Source of the DNA: UBA6623 sp965238125
Lineage (GTDB): Bacteria; Acidobacteriota; Terriglobia; Bryobacterales; UBA6623
Assembly: GCA_965238125.1 (NCBI GenBank)
Contig: OZ250179.1
Location: forward strand, 6,696,001 to 6,760,000
Direction: 5' to 3'
DNA length: 64,000 bases
In this document: positions 51,636-60,675 of the stretch, in pieces
Layout of the letters: each line of letters opens with the position of its first letter
Numbering within the stretch: the stretch's first letter is position 1
Program-made: the position numbers and the translations under genes
The notes under the pieces: generated by a model
The model's database searches: none
Told to the model about the DNA's origin: nothing
Seen by the model: only the letters and a program-made list of their open reading frames with translations

Positions 51636-52448
51636 CTACGCGGCCGACGTTTTCAACGCGAGGCCTGCTTTCAGTTCGGCGCAAAACGCGGTCAGCCGAG
51701 CCGGCAGGTCCTCGTCCTCTCCATGTTTGCCAATCAACCTCACGACGGCGCTGCCGACGACGGCGGCATCCACGTGAGGAGCCAACGCTTCCATGTGTTC
51801 GCGCTTCGATAAACCGAAGCCCAGGGCTAGGGGCAATTCGCTGACCGAGCGAGCTCTCTCAATCAACGGCATCGCTCGATCGGAGATCGACTGCTGCTCG
51901 CCGGTGACTCCGGCTCTCGAAACAAGATAAACGAAACCGCGACTCGATTGCGACAACCTTCGCAGCCGTTCACGCGGCGTCGTCGGGGCGACCAAGAAGA
52001 TCGGGTCCAAGCCGCGGCGGTCCATCTGCTCCAGATAAGGATCAGCTTCATCAATGCTCAGGTCGGTCAGCAGCGCGCCGTCGGCGCCGGCCGCGGCGGC
52101 GTCTTCGGTGAACTTTTCAAACCCGTACCGCAAGACCGGGTTGAGGTAGCTGAAGACCACCACCGGTATCTCGGATTTCTCCCTGATTCGGCGCAGAATT
52201 TCGAGGGCACTCCGAACGGTCGTGCCCGCCCGCAGCGACCGCTCGCTCGCGCGTTGAATCACCGGACCATCCGCCACCGGGTCGGAGAAGGGAACTCCCA
52301 GCTCGATGATGTCGGCCCCGCCTTGTTCCAACGCCGGGATGAAATCCACGGTGCGGTCGGCATTCGGGTCCCCGGCGGTCAGATAGACGATCAGCCCCCG
52401 CGTCCGTTCGGCTCGAAGGCGTTCGAAGGTCTTGCTGATACGGCTCAT
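51636..52448 (-). CDS. trpA: tryptophan synthase alpha subunit
   Basis: 270 aa TIM barrel: IVYLTAGDPNADRT, IIELGVPFSDPVADGPVIQRA with the catalytic Glu and Asp, LVAPTTPRERL, and the GFGLSKREHM phosphate loop. Makes indole from indole-3-glycerol phosphate and passes it to TrpB, encoded 57 bp upstream. Complete. Confidence 0.95.
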   Translation of the reverse strand: MSRISKTFERLRAERTRGLIVYLTAGDPNADRTVDFIPALEQGGADIIELGVPFSDPVADGPVIQRASERSLRAGTTVRSALEILRRIREKSEIPVVVFSYLNPVLRYGFEKFTEDAAAAGADGALLTDLSIDEADPYLEQMDRRGLDPIFLVAPTTPRERLRRLSQSSRGFVYLVSRAGVTGEQQSISDRAMPLIERARSVSELPLALGFGLSKREHMEALAPHVDAAVVGSAVVRLIGKHGEDEDLPARLTAFCAELKAGLALKTSAA

Positions 52449-52505
52449 CGTGGAATTCCGCTGTTGGGCCGGTTGTCGGCGGGGTCCGGCCGGACTTACC
52501 GCGGG

Positions 52506-53708
52506 CTAACCCAAATCGGGCATCTCTTCGCGGTAAATGCCGATGTCCTTGTCTCCTCGCCCCGACAAGCAGACGACAAAGGTTTCACCCGCGGCCGCGG
52601 GGGCGCGCTTGATCACTTCCGCCACGGCGTGAGCGGCCTCGAGCGCGGGAATGATGCCTTCCAACCTGGAAAGCAGCCTGACCGCTTCGAGCGCGTCCTG
52701 ATCGGAACAAGAGACGTATTCAGCCCGCCCCGCTTCGCGCAGCCAGGCATGCTCGGGCCCTACCGTGGCATAGTCGAGCCCCGCCGAGACCGAATGCGTC
52801 AACGCGATCTGCCCGTCGTCGTCTTGCAGGACATAACTATAAGTTCCGTGCAGAACGCCCGGTTCGCCGCCCTCGAATCTTGCCGCGTGGTCGCCCAAAG
52901 CCGGGCTGCGTCCGCCGGCTTCGACCCCGATCATGCGCACGCTCTTGTCCTCAATAAAAGGATGAAACAAGCCGATCGAGTTGCTCCCGCCGCCCACGCA
53001 GGCGATCAACACGTCGGGGAGCCGCCCGTCATGGGCTTTCTGGAACTGTTCGCCGCTCTCCAGGCCGATTACGGACTGGAAATCTCTGACGATCATGGGG
53101 TAGGGGTGCGGCCCCAGAGCGGAGCCCAGCATGTAATAGCTGTGCTCGAAGTTGGTGACCCAGTCGCGCATCGCTTCGCTGATGGCGTCTTTCAACGTGC
53201 GACTGCCGCTATCGACGCTGACCACTTCCGCTCCGAGTAGACGCATCCGGAAGACGTTGAGGGCCTGTCGCCGCATGTCTTCCTCGCCCATGTAGACACG
53301 GCATTCGAAACCAAAGAGCGCGGCGACGGTGGCGCTCGCGACTCCGTGTTGGCCGGCTCCCGTTTCAGCAATGATGCGCTTTTTCCCCATGCGCCGGGCC
53401 AACAGCGCCTGGCCCAGGCAATTGTTGATCTTATGGGCGCCGGTGTGGAGCAGGTCTTCGCGCTTCAGATAGATTCGCGCTCCGCCCAGATGCTCCGTTA
53501 GCCGAGGCGCATGGTAGAGCGACGTGGGTCGGCCGGCGTATTGCCGCAAAAGCTCGTCCAGCTCCGCGGCAAAGCTTTCTTCCTCCACCGCCCGGGCGTA
53601 GGTTTCCTCCAGCTCCACCAGCGGAGCAACCAGGCTTTCCGGGACGTAACGGCCTCCGAACCGGCCGAAACGGCCCCGATCGTCGGGTAATGCGGAAGGC
53701 GCGGCCAT
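52506..53708 (-). CDS. trpB: tryptophan synthase beta subunit
   Basis: 400 aa PLP enzyme: GRFGRFGGRYVPESLV at the N-terminus, LKREDLLHTGAHKINN with the PLP lysine, ETGAGQHGVASATVAALFG, ACVGGGSNSIGLFHPFI as the PLP-phosphate loop, and HAWLREAGRAEYVSCSD. Standard TrpB1 length. Condenses indole with serine. Twelve bases separate it from trpF. Confidence 0.96.
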   Translation of the reverse strand: MAAPSALPDDRGRFGRFGGRYVPESLVAPLVELEETYARAVEEESFAAELDELLRQYAGRPTSLYHAPRLTEHLGGARIYLKREDLLHTGAHKINNCLGQALLARRMGKKRIIAETGAGQHGVASATVAALFGFECRVYMGEEDMRRQALNVFRMRLLGAEVVSVDSGSRTLKDAISEAMRDWVTNFEHSYYMLGSALGPHPYPMIVRDFQSVIGLESGEQFQKAHDGRLPDVLIACVGGGSNSIGLFHPFIEDKSVRMIGVEAGGRSPALGDHAARFEGGEPGVLHGTYSYVLQDDDGQIALTHSVSAGLDYATVGPEHAWLREAGRAEYVSCSDQDALEAVRLLSRLEGIIPALEAAHAVAEVIKRAPAAAGETFVVCLSGRGDKDIGIYREEMPDLG

Positions 53709-53720
53709 GCTTTCTTTAGC

Positions 53721-54356
53721 CTACTGAATTTCCGCCGCCGCCTTGGCGGCTTCCAGGTACCGGAGAACCTTGTCGGGGTCCTTGACGCCGGGCGTGCGTT
53801 CGAGTTTCGACGCGGAATCGACGCCCCACGGCCGCACTTCGCGAATGGCCGTCGCGACGTTGTCTCCGTCAAGCCCGCCGGCGACGATGATGCGTCCCCG
53901 CTGTTTGGCGTTGCGAGCAACCGGCCACGGGAACGTGCGGCCGCTTCCGCCGAAGGTGCCGTCGGGCGCGGCGGCATCGAGCAAATACGCCTCGCAATCG
54001 TAGGGGTCGATCATGTCGGGCTTAAAGAACTCCCGCACTTGAAATGCTTTCCAGATGCGCACGTCTCCGAGCGAGGCGCAGTATTCCGGCGTTTCATCGC
54101 CATGGAGTTGAACGACGTCCAAGTGCGCCGCCTTGGCCGTGTTGCGTACTTGGTCGGCGGACTCATTGACGAAAACCCCGACGCGCAAAATTTCCTTCGG
54201 GATCATCGCCGAAATCATCGCCGCCATGTCGACCCGAACACACCGCGGACTCCCGCCGTAGAACACAAAACCAATCGCGGTCGCCCCGTGTTGCACCGCG
54301 AACAGCGCGTCGGCGATAGCGGTGATGCCGCAGACCTTGATTACCTCAACCGCCAA
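53721..54356 (-). CDS. trpF: phosphoribosylanthranilate isomerase
   Basis: 211 aa TIM barrel: VIKVCGITAIADA with the catalytic Cys, VQLHGDETPEYC, LLDAAAPDGTFGGSGRTFPW with the catalytic Asp, and AGGLDGDNVATAI phosphate loop, GVDSASKLERTPGVKD. Converts PRA to CdRP before TrpC. Overlaps trpC by 11 bases. Confidence 0.94.
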   Translation of the reverse strand: MAVEVIKVCGITAIADALFAVQHGATAIGFVFYGGSPRCVRVDMAAMISAMIPKEILRVGVFVNESADQVRNTAKAAHLDVVQLHGDETPEYCASLGDVRIWKAFQVREFFKPDMIDPYDCEAYLLDAAAPDGTFGGSGRTFPWPVARNAKQRGRIIVAGGLDGDNVATAIREVRPWGVDSASKLERTPGVKDPDKVLRYLEAAKAAAEIQ

Positions 54357-55161
54357 CGTTCTTCGCTCCTTCGATCAACTCGGCCAACGCCTCGCCAGGG
54401 TCGGCCCGCTTCATCAGACTTTCTCCGATCAGGAAGCCGCCGCAACCGGCATCGCTGAGCTGTCGCATCTGCTCGGGCGTCCGGATGCCGCTTTCGCTGA
54501 TCCAAAACACATCGGGCGGCATGTGCTCGGCGAGCCGCGGCGACGTTTCGAGCGAGACTTCGAGCGTTCTTAGGTTGCGGTTGTTGATGCCGATCCAATC
54601 GGCTTCCGCGCCCAAGGCCCGCTCCAACTCCCGCTCGTCATGCACTTCGACGAGTGCTTCCAGGTTGAGTTCTTCGGCCTGCGCGAGTAGGTCGCGAAGT
54701 TCCGCGTCGCTCAAGGCGGCCACGATCAACAAAACGGCGTCGGCGCCCCAGGCGGCGGCTTCCAGCAGATGGTAACGGTCGAGTGTGAAATCTTTGCGTA
54801 AGACCGGCAGGTTGGTAGCGCCTCGGGCCGCGGCCAAATCCTCCAAGCTGCCTTGAAAGAACTGCTGATCGGTGAGCACCGAAAGCGCCGCCGCCCCGGC
54901 AGCCTCATAGCGCGCCGCGATGGCGGCCGGCTCGAATGTTTCCGCGATCACCCCCGCCGACGGCGAGGCCTTCTTGATCTCCGAGATGACGGCGGGCCGC
55001 TTGGCTTCCAGCGCAGATCGAAACGGCCGCCTCGCGGGCCGTTCCCTGGCGGCCAGAACCTCGGGTTTGACAAGAGCTTGTTGTGCCGCCAACTCGGCCC
55101 GCTTGCGGACGATAATCTGCTCCAGGACGGTAAGTTCGCCGGTTTGCGCGGAGGGAACCAC
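54346..55161 (-). CDS. trpC: indole-3-glycerol phosphate synthase
   Basis: 271 aa: RPFRSALEAKRPAVISEIKK with the catalytic Lys region, ASPSAGVIAETFEP, LSVLTDQQFFQGSLEDL, LRKDFTLDRYHLLEAAAWGADAV, and IGINNRNLRTLEV. Start taken at 55161 (GTG); one or two later starts are possible. First visible gene of the operon; trpD, trpE and trpG are not in the window. Confidence 0.94.
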   Translation of the reverse strand: MVPSAQTGELTVLEQIIVRKRAELAAQQALVKPEVLAARERPARRPFRSALEAKRPAVISEIKKASPSAGVIAETFEPAAIAARYEAAGAAALSVLTDQQFFQGSLEDLAAARGATNLPVLRKDFTLDRYHLLEAAAWGADAVLLIVAALSDAELRDLLAQAEELNLEALVEVHDERELERALGAEADWIGINNRNLRTLEVSLETSPRLAEHMPPDVFWISESGIRTPEQMRQLSDAGCGGFLIGESLMKRADPGEALAELIEGAKNVGG

Positions 55162-55347
55162 AACGAAATAACGAGGACAGGTAAGGCACTCAGTATCTCA
55201 CGGTTGCCGGCTTTCTTGGAGCCTGCGAGATCGCGTGTCAACACCCGACGCGGCACCCGCTTTCAGCACCTGCGGTGCGGCTGCCGGCGGCATGTCTTGG
55301 CGACCTGAATCGGTTCGGAAATCCCGTGTGCTACGCTCCGAAGAGTC

Positions 55348-56595
55348 ATGCAGGCCCATATCTTGGCGATGGTCTTAGCCGGCGGGAAGGGCAGCCGGCT
55401 TCACCCCCTCACCAAAGAGCGCTCCAAGCCGGCGGTGCCGTTTGGCGGCAAATACCGGATTGTCGATTTCGTCCTCAGCAACCTCATTAACTCCGGCATC
55501 TATTCCATCTACGTCCTGACTCAATTCAAGGCCCAGTCTTTGTTGCAGCACCTGCGCGACGGCTGGCAATTCGCCAACCTGCTCAAGGATCAGTTCATCA
55601 TCCCCGTCCCGGCGCAGATGCGCCAGGGCGAGCGTTGGTATGAGGGTACCTCCGACGCCATTTACCAGAACATCCACTTGATCGAGCTCGCAAGTCCTGA
55701 CCTCGTCGCGGTTTTCGGCGCCGATCACATCTACCGCATGGACGTCACACAGATGGCCGCCTATCACGACGAAAAAGGCGCCAAGGGCACGGTCGCCGCG
55801 CTGCCGATTCGGGTCGAGGAAGCCGCTCGTTTCGGAACCATCGAACTCGACGACGACTGGTGCATCATCGGCTTCCACGAGAAGGTCTCAAATCCGCCCG
55901 AGATTCCCGGACGGCCCGGTTGGGCGCTGGCTTCCATGGGGAACTATCTATTCGACGCCCAGGTCTTGGTGGAGGAGTTGCGGCGCGACGCCGCCAGGCC
56001 CGACAGCGGGCACGATTTCGGCGGTGACATGCTGCCCGAGATGATCGAGGAATTTCCGATTTACGCGTATGATTTCCTCACCAACGTCGTGCCGGGGGAA
56101 GCGCCGGAAAACCGCGGGTATTGGCGCGACGTGGGAACCATAGAAGCCTACTACGAAGCCACGATGGACCTGCGTTCGGAAAAGCCGCCCCTGAATCTCT
56201 ATAATCACCGCTGGCCCCTGAGGACGGCGGAATACCCCGTGGGCCCCGCGCAGTTCGCGACCGACGGGAACGAAACAGGCTCGGCGGCCAACTCGATCAT
56301 CTGCGAGGGCTGCCGCGTGTTGGGCGCGGAAATCACCGACTCGGTGCTGGGACGACGCGTCGTGGCCGAGCGAGGATCTCACGTGAGCGACTCGATCATC
56401 ATGGAAAACGCCCTGATCGGGGCCGTAGCCAAATTACGCCGAGTCATCGTTGACAAGAACGCTCACATCCCCCCCGGCACCGAAATCGGATTCGACCTCG
56501 AACGCGACCGAGAGCACCACCACGTCACCGAAAGCGGCATCGTCGTCGTCGCCGGCCGCCGTTCCCCCATCCCCATCACCTCGCTGACGATTTGA
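55348..56595 (+). CDS. glgC: glucose-1-phosphate adenylyltransferase
   Basis: 415 aa. AMVLAGGKGSRLHPLTKERS is the nucleotidyl-transfer signature, with SKPAVPFGGKYRIVDFVLSN, FGADHIYRMDV and YWRDVGTIEAYYEATMD following; the C-terminal left-handed beta-helix (CEGCRVLGAEITDSVLGRRV) is present. Makes ADP-glucose for glycogen or trehalose. Stand-alone; divergent from the trp operon, with about 185 bp between them for both promoters. Confidence 0.93.
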   Translation: MQAHILAMVLAGGKGSRLHPLTKERSKPAVPFGGKYRIVDFVLSNLINSGIYSIYVLTQFKAQSLLQHLRDGWQFANLLKDQFIIPVPAQMRQGERWYEGTSDAIYQNIHLIELASPDLVAVFGADHIYRMDVTQMAAYHDEKGAKGTVAALPIRVEEAARFGTIELDDDWCIIGFHEKVSNPPEIPGRPGWALASMGNYLFDAQVLVEELRRDAARPDSGHDFGGDMLPEMIEEFPIYAYDFLTNVVPGEAPENRGYWRDVGTIEAYYEATMDLRSEKPPLNLYNHRWPLRTAEYPVGPAQFATDGNETGSAANSIICEGCRVLGAEITDSVLGRRVVAERGSHVSDSIIMENALIGAVAKLRRVIVDKNAHIPPGTEIGFDLERDREHHHVTESGIVVVAGRRSPIPITSLTI

Positions 56596-57087
56596 GAGTA
56601 AACGGTCGGTTTATCGAACCGGCGAAACCTCCATCCCGCCCCGCGCCTTTCGGGCCGCACTATCGACAATCGGATACCGCGCACGCCCCCGGAAGGGGGC
56701 ATGGATAGTAGCCCCGGGCCCCAGCCCGGGGTCCCCGCCACAAATCACGACAAGCCCCGGACGGGGCGTAGGAACAATCTTGCGATGCAACTCCGGCCAA
56801 TAGGAACCTTACCCTAAAAGCGGCGGCGTGCCATATGGCGAGAAGGTAACGGCGGCGGGAGTCCCGACCTGACTCTTCGGCCCACTGACACCCATTTTCA
56901 TGGCGGTATCATGAACCCGCGAATTCATAGAAACCAACCGCCGAATAGACGTGCCCAGAGGACAGCGGAGCGTTGGCCGAGGGCGCCGAAAACCATGCCG
57001 GCTCGGAACCCGAGAGTCCGCGATTCATTAGGTGAACGGAGTTTGGCTTCTCGCCGGCTATCCGTTTGGCGCTAGAATTGGACCAGA
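56596..57087. other. intergenic region with GC palindromes
   Basis: No gene seen. Around 56686-56765 lie short palindromes (CCCCGGAAGGGG, CCCCGGGCCCCAGCCCGGGG, GCCCCGGACGGGGC), a dispersed-repeat type that may also end glgC transcription. The last ~100 bp should contain the promoter of the kinase gene. Confidence 0.5.
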
Positions 57088-59937
57088 ATGACCAGAATGA
57101 TCGGCCAAACGATCAGCCATTACAAAATCACCGCCAAGCTCGGTGAAGGCGGCATGGGTGTAGTCTACAAGGCCGAAGACACCCGTCTCGATCGCATCGT
57201 CGCGCTGAAATTCCTCGCGCAAGACCTCATGCGCGACGAAGAAAACCGCAAGCGCTTTCTGCGCGAGGCCAAGGCCGCCGCCGGCATCAACCACCCCAAC
57301 GTTTGCACCGTTCACGAAATCAGCGACCTCGATGGGCGAGACTTCCTCGCGCTCGAATACATCGACGGTGAAACCCTCGATGCCAAGATTGCCGGCGGAC
57401 CGCTCAAGGTCGAAGAAGCTCTCGCGATCGCTCGTCAAGTCGCCGACGGGCTCGCCGCCGCGCACGAGAAAAACGTCGTTCATCGCGACATCAAACCCGG
57501 CAATCTAATGATCACCGCCGATGGGCGAGTGAAAATTCTCGACTTCGGCCTCGCCCTGCTCACCGAAAAATCAAAGCTCACCCAACTCGATACGGCCGTC
57601 GGCACGGCGGCCTATATGAGTCCCGAGCAAATGCAAGCCCAGGAGGTCGATCACCGAACCGACATCTGGGCCCTTGGCTGCGTGCTCTATGAAATGGTCG
57701 CCGCTCAGCGCGCGTTCCGTGGCGAATACGCGCAGGCGATGGCCTATGAAATCGTCCACGAGGAACCCGAACCACTGACCGGGTTGCGCACCGGCGTGCC
57801 CATCGAGTTGGAGTTTATGGTCGGCAAGTGCCTTGAGAAGGACGCGGGCAAGCGCTACCCGAACGTCGCCGACCTCGGCGTCGATTTGGGGAACCTGCTC
57901 GACAAGCTCAAGTCAGGGCGGTCGCGAGCAATGGCGAGTGCGGTTGGGGTCTCGGCCGGCTCACCGGCCGCAATCCAAGTACGGCCCGCCGCGGCCAGGG
58001 AGCTCTCCCCCACGGAGGAATCCTTTCTTGCCACCTACCACGTCATCGAAGACTTGGATACCGCTGGCGACCGCGTGGCCTATCGCGCCGAGGACACGCA
58101 ACTCAAACGCTCGGTGACAATCAATGTGGTGCCGGAATCGGCGGCGCGGGACGCGGAACGGCGGCAACGCGTGAAAGACCGCGCCCTCGCGGCGGCGCTT
58201 GTGTTGCTAATCGCGTCGTTGGCCGCCGTGGTCGGGTTATGGCTGCGAAGCACGGGACCGGCGGAACCTCTACCCCTGCGACGCTTCGCCTATACATTTC
58301 CGGGAGATTTATCTCCGAACCCCTTCAATGCTGCCATCGCGATCTCGCCCAATGGGAAACACATCGCGGTAGCCGGCCAGGGCGCCCAGGGGGGGCTGTG
58401 GATCCAAGATCTCGATCAGCAGCAGCCACGAGCGATCGAGGGGACCGCGGGAGCCCAAGCTCCCTTTTGGTTGCCCGACAGTAATTTCATCGCATTTGCC
58501 GCCGGCGGCGAACTCAAGAAGGTGTCCGTGCAAGGCGGGGCGTCCATTCGCCTCTGCGAGCTGCCCGGAGGAATTTTCCCTGGCGGCTCCTGGAGCCCCG
58601 ACGGCGAAGTGATTGTCTTCAGCTCCGGCAGCCCCCCGACACTTTATGAAGTCGCCGCCCGTGGGGGGCCGCCCAACCTACTGATCACCGCCGACGACGG
58701 GTCGGAACCCTCCTCGGACGCACCGACAGGAGCGCTGTTATCGCCCCATTTCTTACCGGCCGAGGCCGGACGCCGTGTCCTGGTTTTCACATTCGGCACT
58801 ATGACTCAACAGACCATGATGCTCCAGGACCTCGAGAGCGGCCGGCGGCAGCGGTTGGGGCCGGGGCACCAACCGTTCTATTCGGCCGGCCGGCTCGTTT
58901 ATCAGTCGTCTCCCTTAACCGAAGATCTCTGGGCTCTTCCTTTTTCGCTCGACAAACTCACAGCCGCGGGCGAAGTCTTCCCGATTGCCCAGAACGCCCG
59001 CGGACCCACCGCCGCCGCGGACGGAACCCTGGTTTACTTCGACGGCGCGGGAAGCCTGGAAGAGAGGCTCGCCTGGCATGACCGTGCGGGCGAGCGGTTG
59101 CAAGAAGTAGGCCGGCCTCACCCTGGAATTCATTCCTTCGACATGTCGCCCGACGGCCGTCAAGCGGTCGTCTCGGTTGAAGGCGACATCTATGTCGAGG
59201 ACCTCGAGCGCGGCGTGTCGACACAGCTCACATTCACGGCCGAGCAGGAGATATTTCCAGTCTGGGCGCCGTGGGGCGCTGTGTTCGCCCGCGGGAATCT
59301 TGAACTGCTCTTCCGCCCCCTCGATCGCAGCCGTGAGATCGAGACGCTGATGGGCGGCGCCGAGGGGGGCCTCGTTGCGTACGACGTTGACCCGGGCGGG
59401 CGGACCGTCCTGTATGGGAGTCACGGTTTCGCCACGAGTTATGACATCCTCTACTTGGAGCGCAGCCTGGACGGCAGTCTCTCCGAGCCCAAGGTGTTTC
59501 TTGCCGATCCCTTCGAGACGGTGGATGCGCAGCTCTCGCCCGACGGGCGCCATGTCGCCTATTCATCGCGAGTTACGGACCGCTGGGATGTTTTCGTCCA
59601 GCCCTTTCCCGACGGCGGCCCCCAAGTGCAAATTACCCCGGAGGGCGGCACACAGGTGCGCTGGAACCCGAACGGGAAGGAACTCTTCTTCGTTCTAGAA
59701 GACACGCTCTACGCCGTGGCGGTAACCGCCGAGACCGAGTTTGGGGCCGGCAAGCCGCGGGCGTTGTTCAGTCATGTCGCTTTCCGAACGCGATTCGCCC
59801 GGCCACGCTACGATGTCGCCCCCGGCGGCGACCGCTTCTTGCTCGCCGAGCCCGTCACCGACGACGAGGCCCCCAAACCGAGCATCCGGCTGGTGCAGAA
59901 CTGGGCCGAAGAGTTCCGCCACCGCGAGCGGGACTAG
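57088..59937 (+). CDS. membrane Ser/Thr protein kinase with TolB-like beta-propeller
   Basis: 949 aa. The cytoplasmic Hanks-type kinase domain (about 8-275) has LGEGGMGVVYKAEDT, the VALKFL lysine, HRDIKPGNLM (catalytic Asp), DFGLA (about 152) and GTAAYMSPEQ. A second, shorter kinase-like N-lobe piece appears near 310-345 (YHVIEDLDTAGDRVAYRAED). One transmembrane helix spans about 366-387. The extracytoplasmic part is a PD40/TolB-type propeller with repeated SPDG/SPNG words (AISPNGKHIAVAG, SPDGRQAVVSVEG, LSPDGRHVAYSSR). Typical acidobacterial receptor-like kinase; ligand unknown. Confidence 0.92.
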   Translation: MTRMIGQTISHYKITAKLGEGGMGVVYKAEDTRLDRIVALKFLAQDLMRDEENRKRFLREAKAAAGINHPNVCTVHEISDLDGRDFLALEYIDGETLDAKIAGGPLKVEEALAIARQVADGLAAAHEKNVVHRDIKPGNLMITADGRVKILDFGLALLTEKSKLTQLDTAVGTAAYMSPEQMQAQEVDHRTDIWALGCVLYEMVAAQRAFRGEYAQAMAYEIVHEEPEPLTGLRTGVPIELEFMVGKCLEKDAGKRYPNVADLGVDLGNLLDKLKSGRSRAMASAVGVSAGSPAAIQVRPAAARELSPTEESFLATYHVIEDLDTAGDRVAYRAEDTQLKRSVTINVVPESAARDAERRQRVKDRALAAALVLLIASLAAVVGLWLRSTGPAEPLPLRRFAYTFPGDLSPNPFNAAIAISPNGKHIAVAGQGAQGGLWIQDLDQQQPRAIEGTAGAQAPFWLPDSNFIAFAAGGELKKVSVQGGASIRLCELPGGIFPGGSWSPDGEVIVFSSGSPPTLYEVAARGGPPNLLITADDGSEPSSDAPTGALLSPHFLPAEAGRRVLVFTFGTMTQQTMMLQDLESGRRQRLGPGHQPFYSAGRLVYQSSPLTEDLWALPFSLDKLTAAGEVFPIAQNARGPTAAADGTLVYFDGAGSLEERLAWHDRAGERLQEVGRPHPGIHSFDMSPDGRQAVVSVEGDIYVEDLERGVSTQLTFTAEQEIFPVWAPWGAVFARGNLELLFRPLDRSREIETLMGGAEGGLVAYDVDPGGRTVLYGSHGFATSYDILYLERSLDGSLSEPKVFLADPFETVDAQLSPDGRHVAYSSRVTDRWDVFVQPFPDGGPQVQITPEGGTQVRWNPNGKELFFVLEDTLYAVAVTAETEFGAGKPRALFSHVAFRTRFARPRYDVAPGGDRFLLAEPVTDDEAPKPSIRLVQNWAEEFRHRERD

Positions 59938-60090
59938 TGAAACTCCACGCGAGACGGCGGATCCTGATCGACGGAGCGGCAGTTGACGCTTTCCCCTCGG
60001 GCTCCTGCCGCTGCCAGGGCAGCGGAGACGCCTATCGCCGCGTATCCGAGGTCCTGCAACCTTCCTCGGGGCCGGGCGGCTTCAGCTCGA

Positions 60091-60122
60091 GACCGCTTAC
60101 TGACGTGCGCGGCTCGGTTTGG
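60091..60122 (+). repeat. dispersed repeat A, copy 4
   Basis: GACCGCTTACTGACGTGCGC followed by GGCTCGGTTTGG, in the 246-bp gap before the merR promoter. Apart from this and the promoter nothing is seen in the gap. Confidence 0.8.
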
Positions 60123-60145
60123 GAACTGGGCAGATTATGTCGGAC

Positions 60146-60177
60146 TTGACTCTATAGTCAACTATAGAGTATATACT
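60146..60177 (+). promoter_or_regulatory. MerR-type promoter with 20-bp spacer and operator palindrome
   Basis: -35 TTGACT (60146-60151) and -10 TATACT (60172-60177) are 20 bp apart. The overlong spacer holds a palindrome ACTCTATAG-TCAA-CTATAGAGT (60149-60170). This is the classic layout bent by a MerR activator on metal binding. The merR ATG follows 7 bases after the -10 box, so translation starts near the transcript 5' end. Confidence 0.85.
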
Positions 60178-60183
60178 AAAAGC

Positions 60184-60672
60184 ATGGGAACCCCGGAAAC
60201 CACTCATCGACTCTCACAACCACTCAAGATCGGCGATGTCGCTCGCAAATCCGGAGCGGGCGTCGAGACTCTCCGTTTCTACGAAAACCGCGGGCTGATT
60301 AGGCCCCTGGGGCGCACGGCATCGGGCTATCGGATCTACGACGAGTCGGTTTTCGAGCGGCTGTCGTTTATCAAGAAAGCCCAAGCGGTGGGCTTTTCAC
60401 TCGATGAGATTGCCCGCATTATCGCCGAAGCCGGTCAGGGTAAGCGGCCCTGCTCGGATGTCCGGCGCATCGCGGCCGAGCGCTTGGCCGAACTCGACCG
60501 CAAACTCGTCGAGCTCGGACGCTATCGCGATGAGTTGAAGAAAACCGTAGACGCCTGGGATCGCCGCGGCGAGCAAGAGGGCATGATCTGCGGCCTGATC
60601 GAGAGCTTGGAGGAGGGCACGCTGCACCCGCCCTCCGTCGGCGGCCGCCGTGCCCCCGGGCGCGGGAGGTGA
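60184..60672 (+). CDS. MerR-family metal-responsive regulator (copper-type by context)
   Basis: 162 aa. The winged helix has LKIGDVARKSGAGVETLRFYE and NRGLIRPLGRTASGYRIYD; the long dimerisation helix follows KKAQAVGFSLDEIARII. Candidate metal cysteines are in KRPCSDVRR and GMICGLIE, a spacing more like ZntR/MerR than the C-x7-C pair of CueR. The adjacent copA, 3 bp downstream, makes copper or silver the likely signal. Autoregulation through the palindromic promoter is expected. Confidence 0.88.
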   Translation: MGTPETTHRLSQPLKIGDVARKSGAGVETLRFYENRGLIRPLGRTASGYRIYDESVFERLSFIKKAQAVGFSLDEIARIIAEAGQGKRPCSDVRRIAAERLAELDRKLVELGRYRDELKKTVDAWDRRGEQEGMICGLIESLEEGTLHPPSVGGRRAPGRGR

Positions 60673-60675
60673 ATC

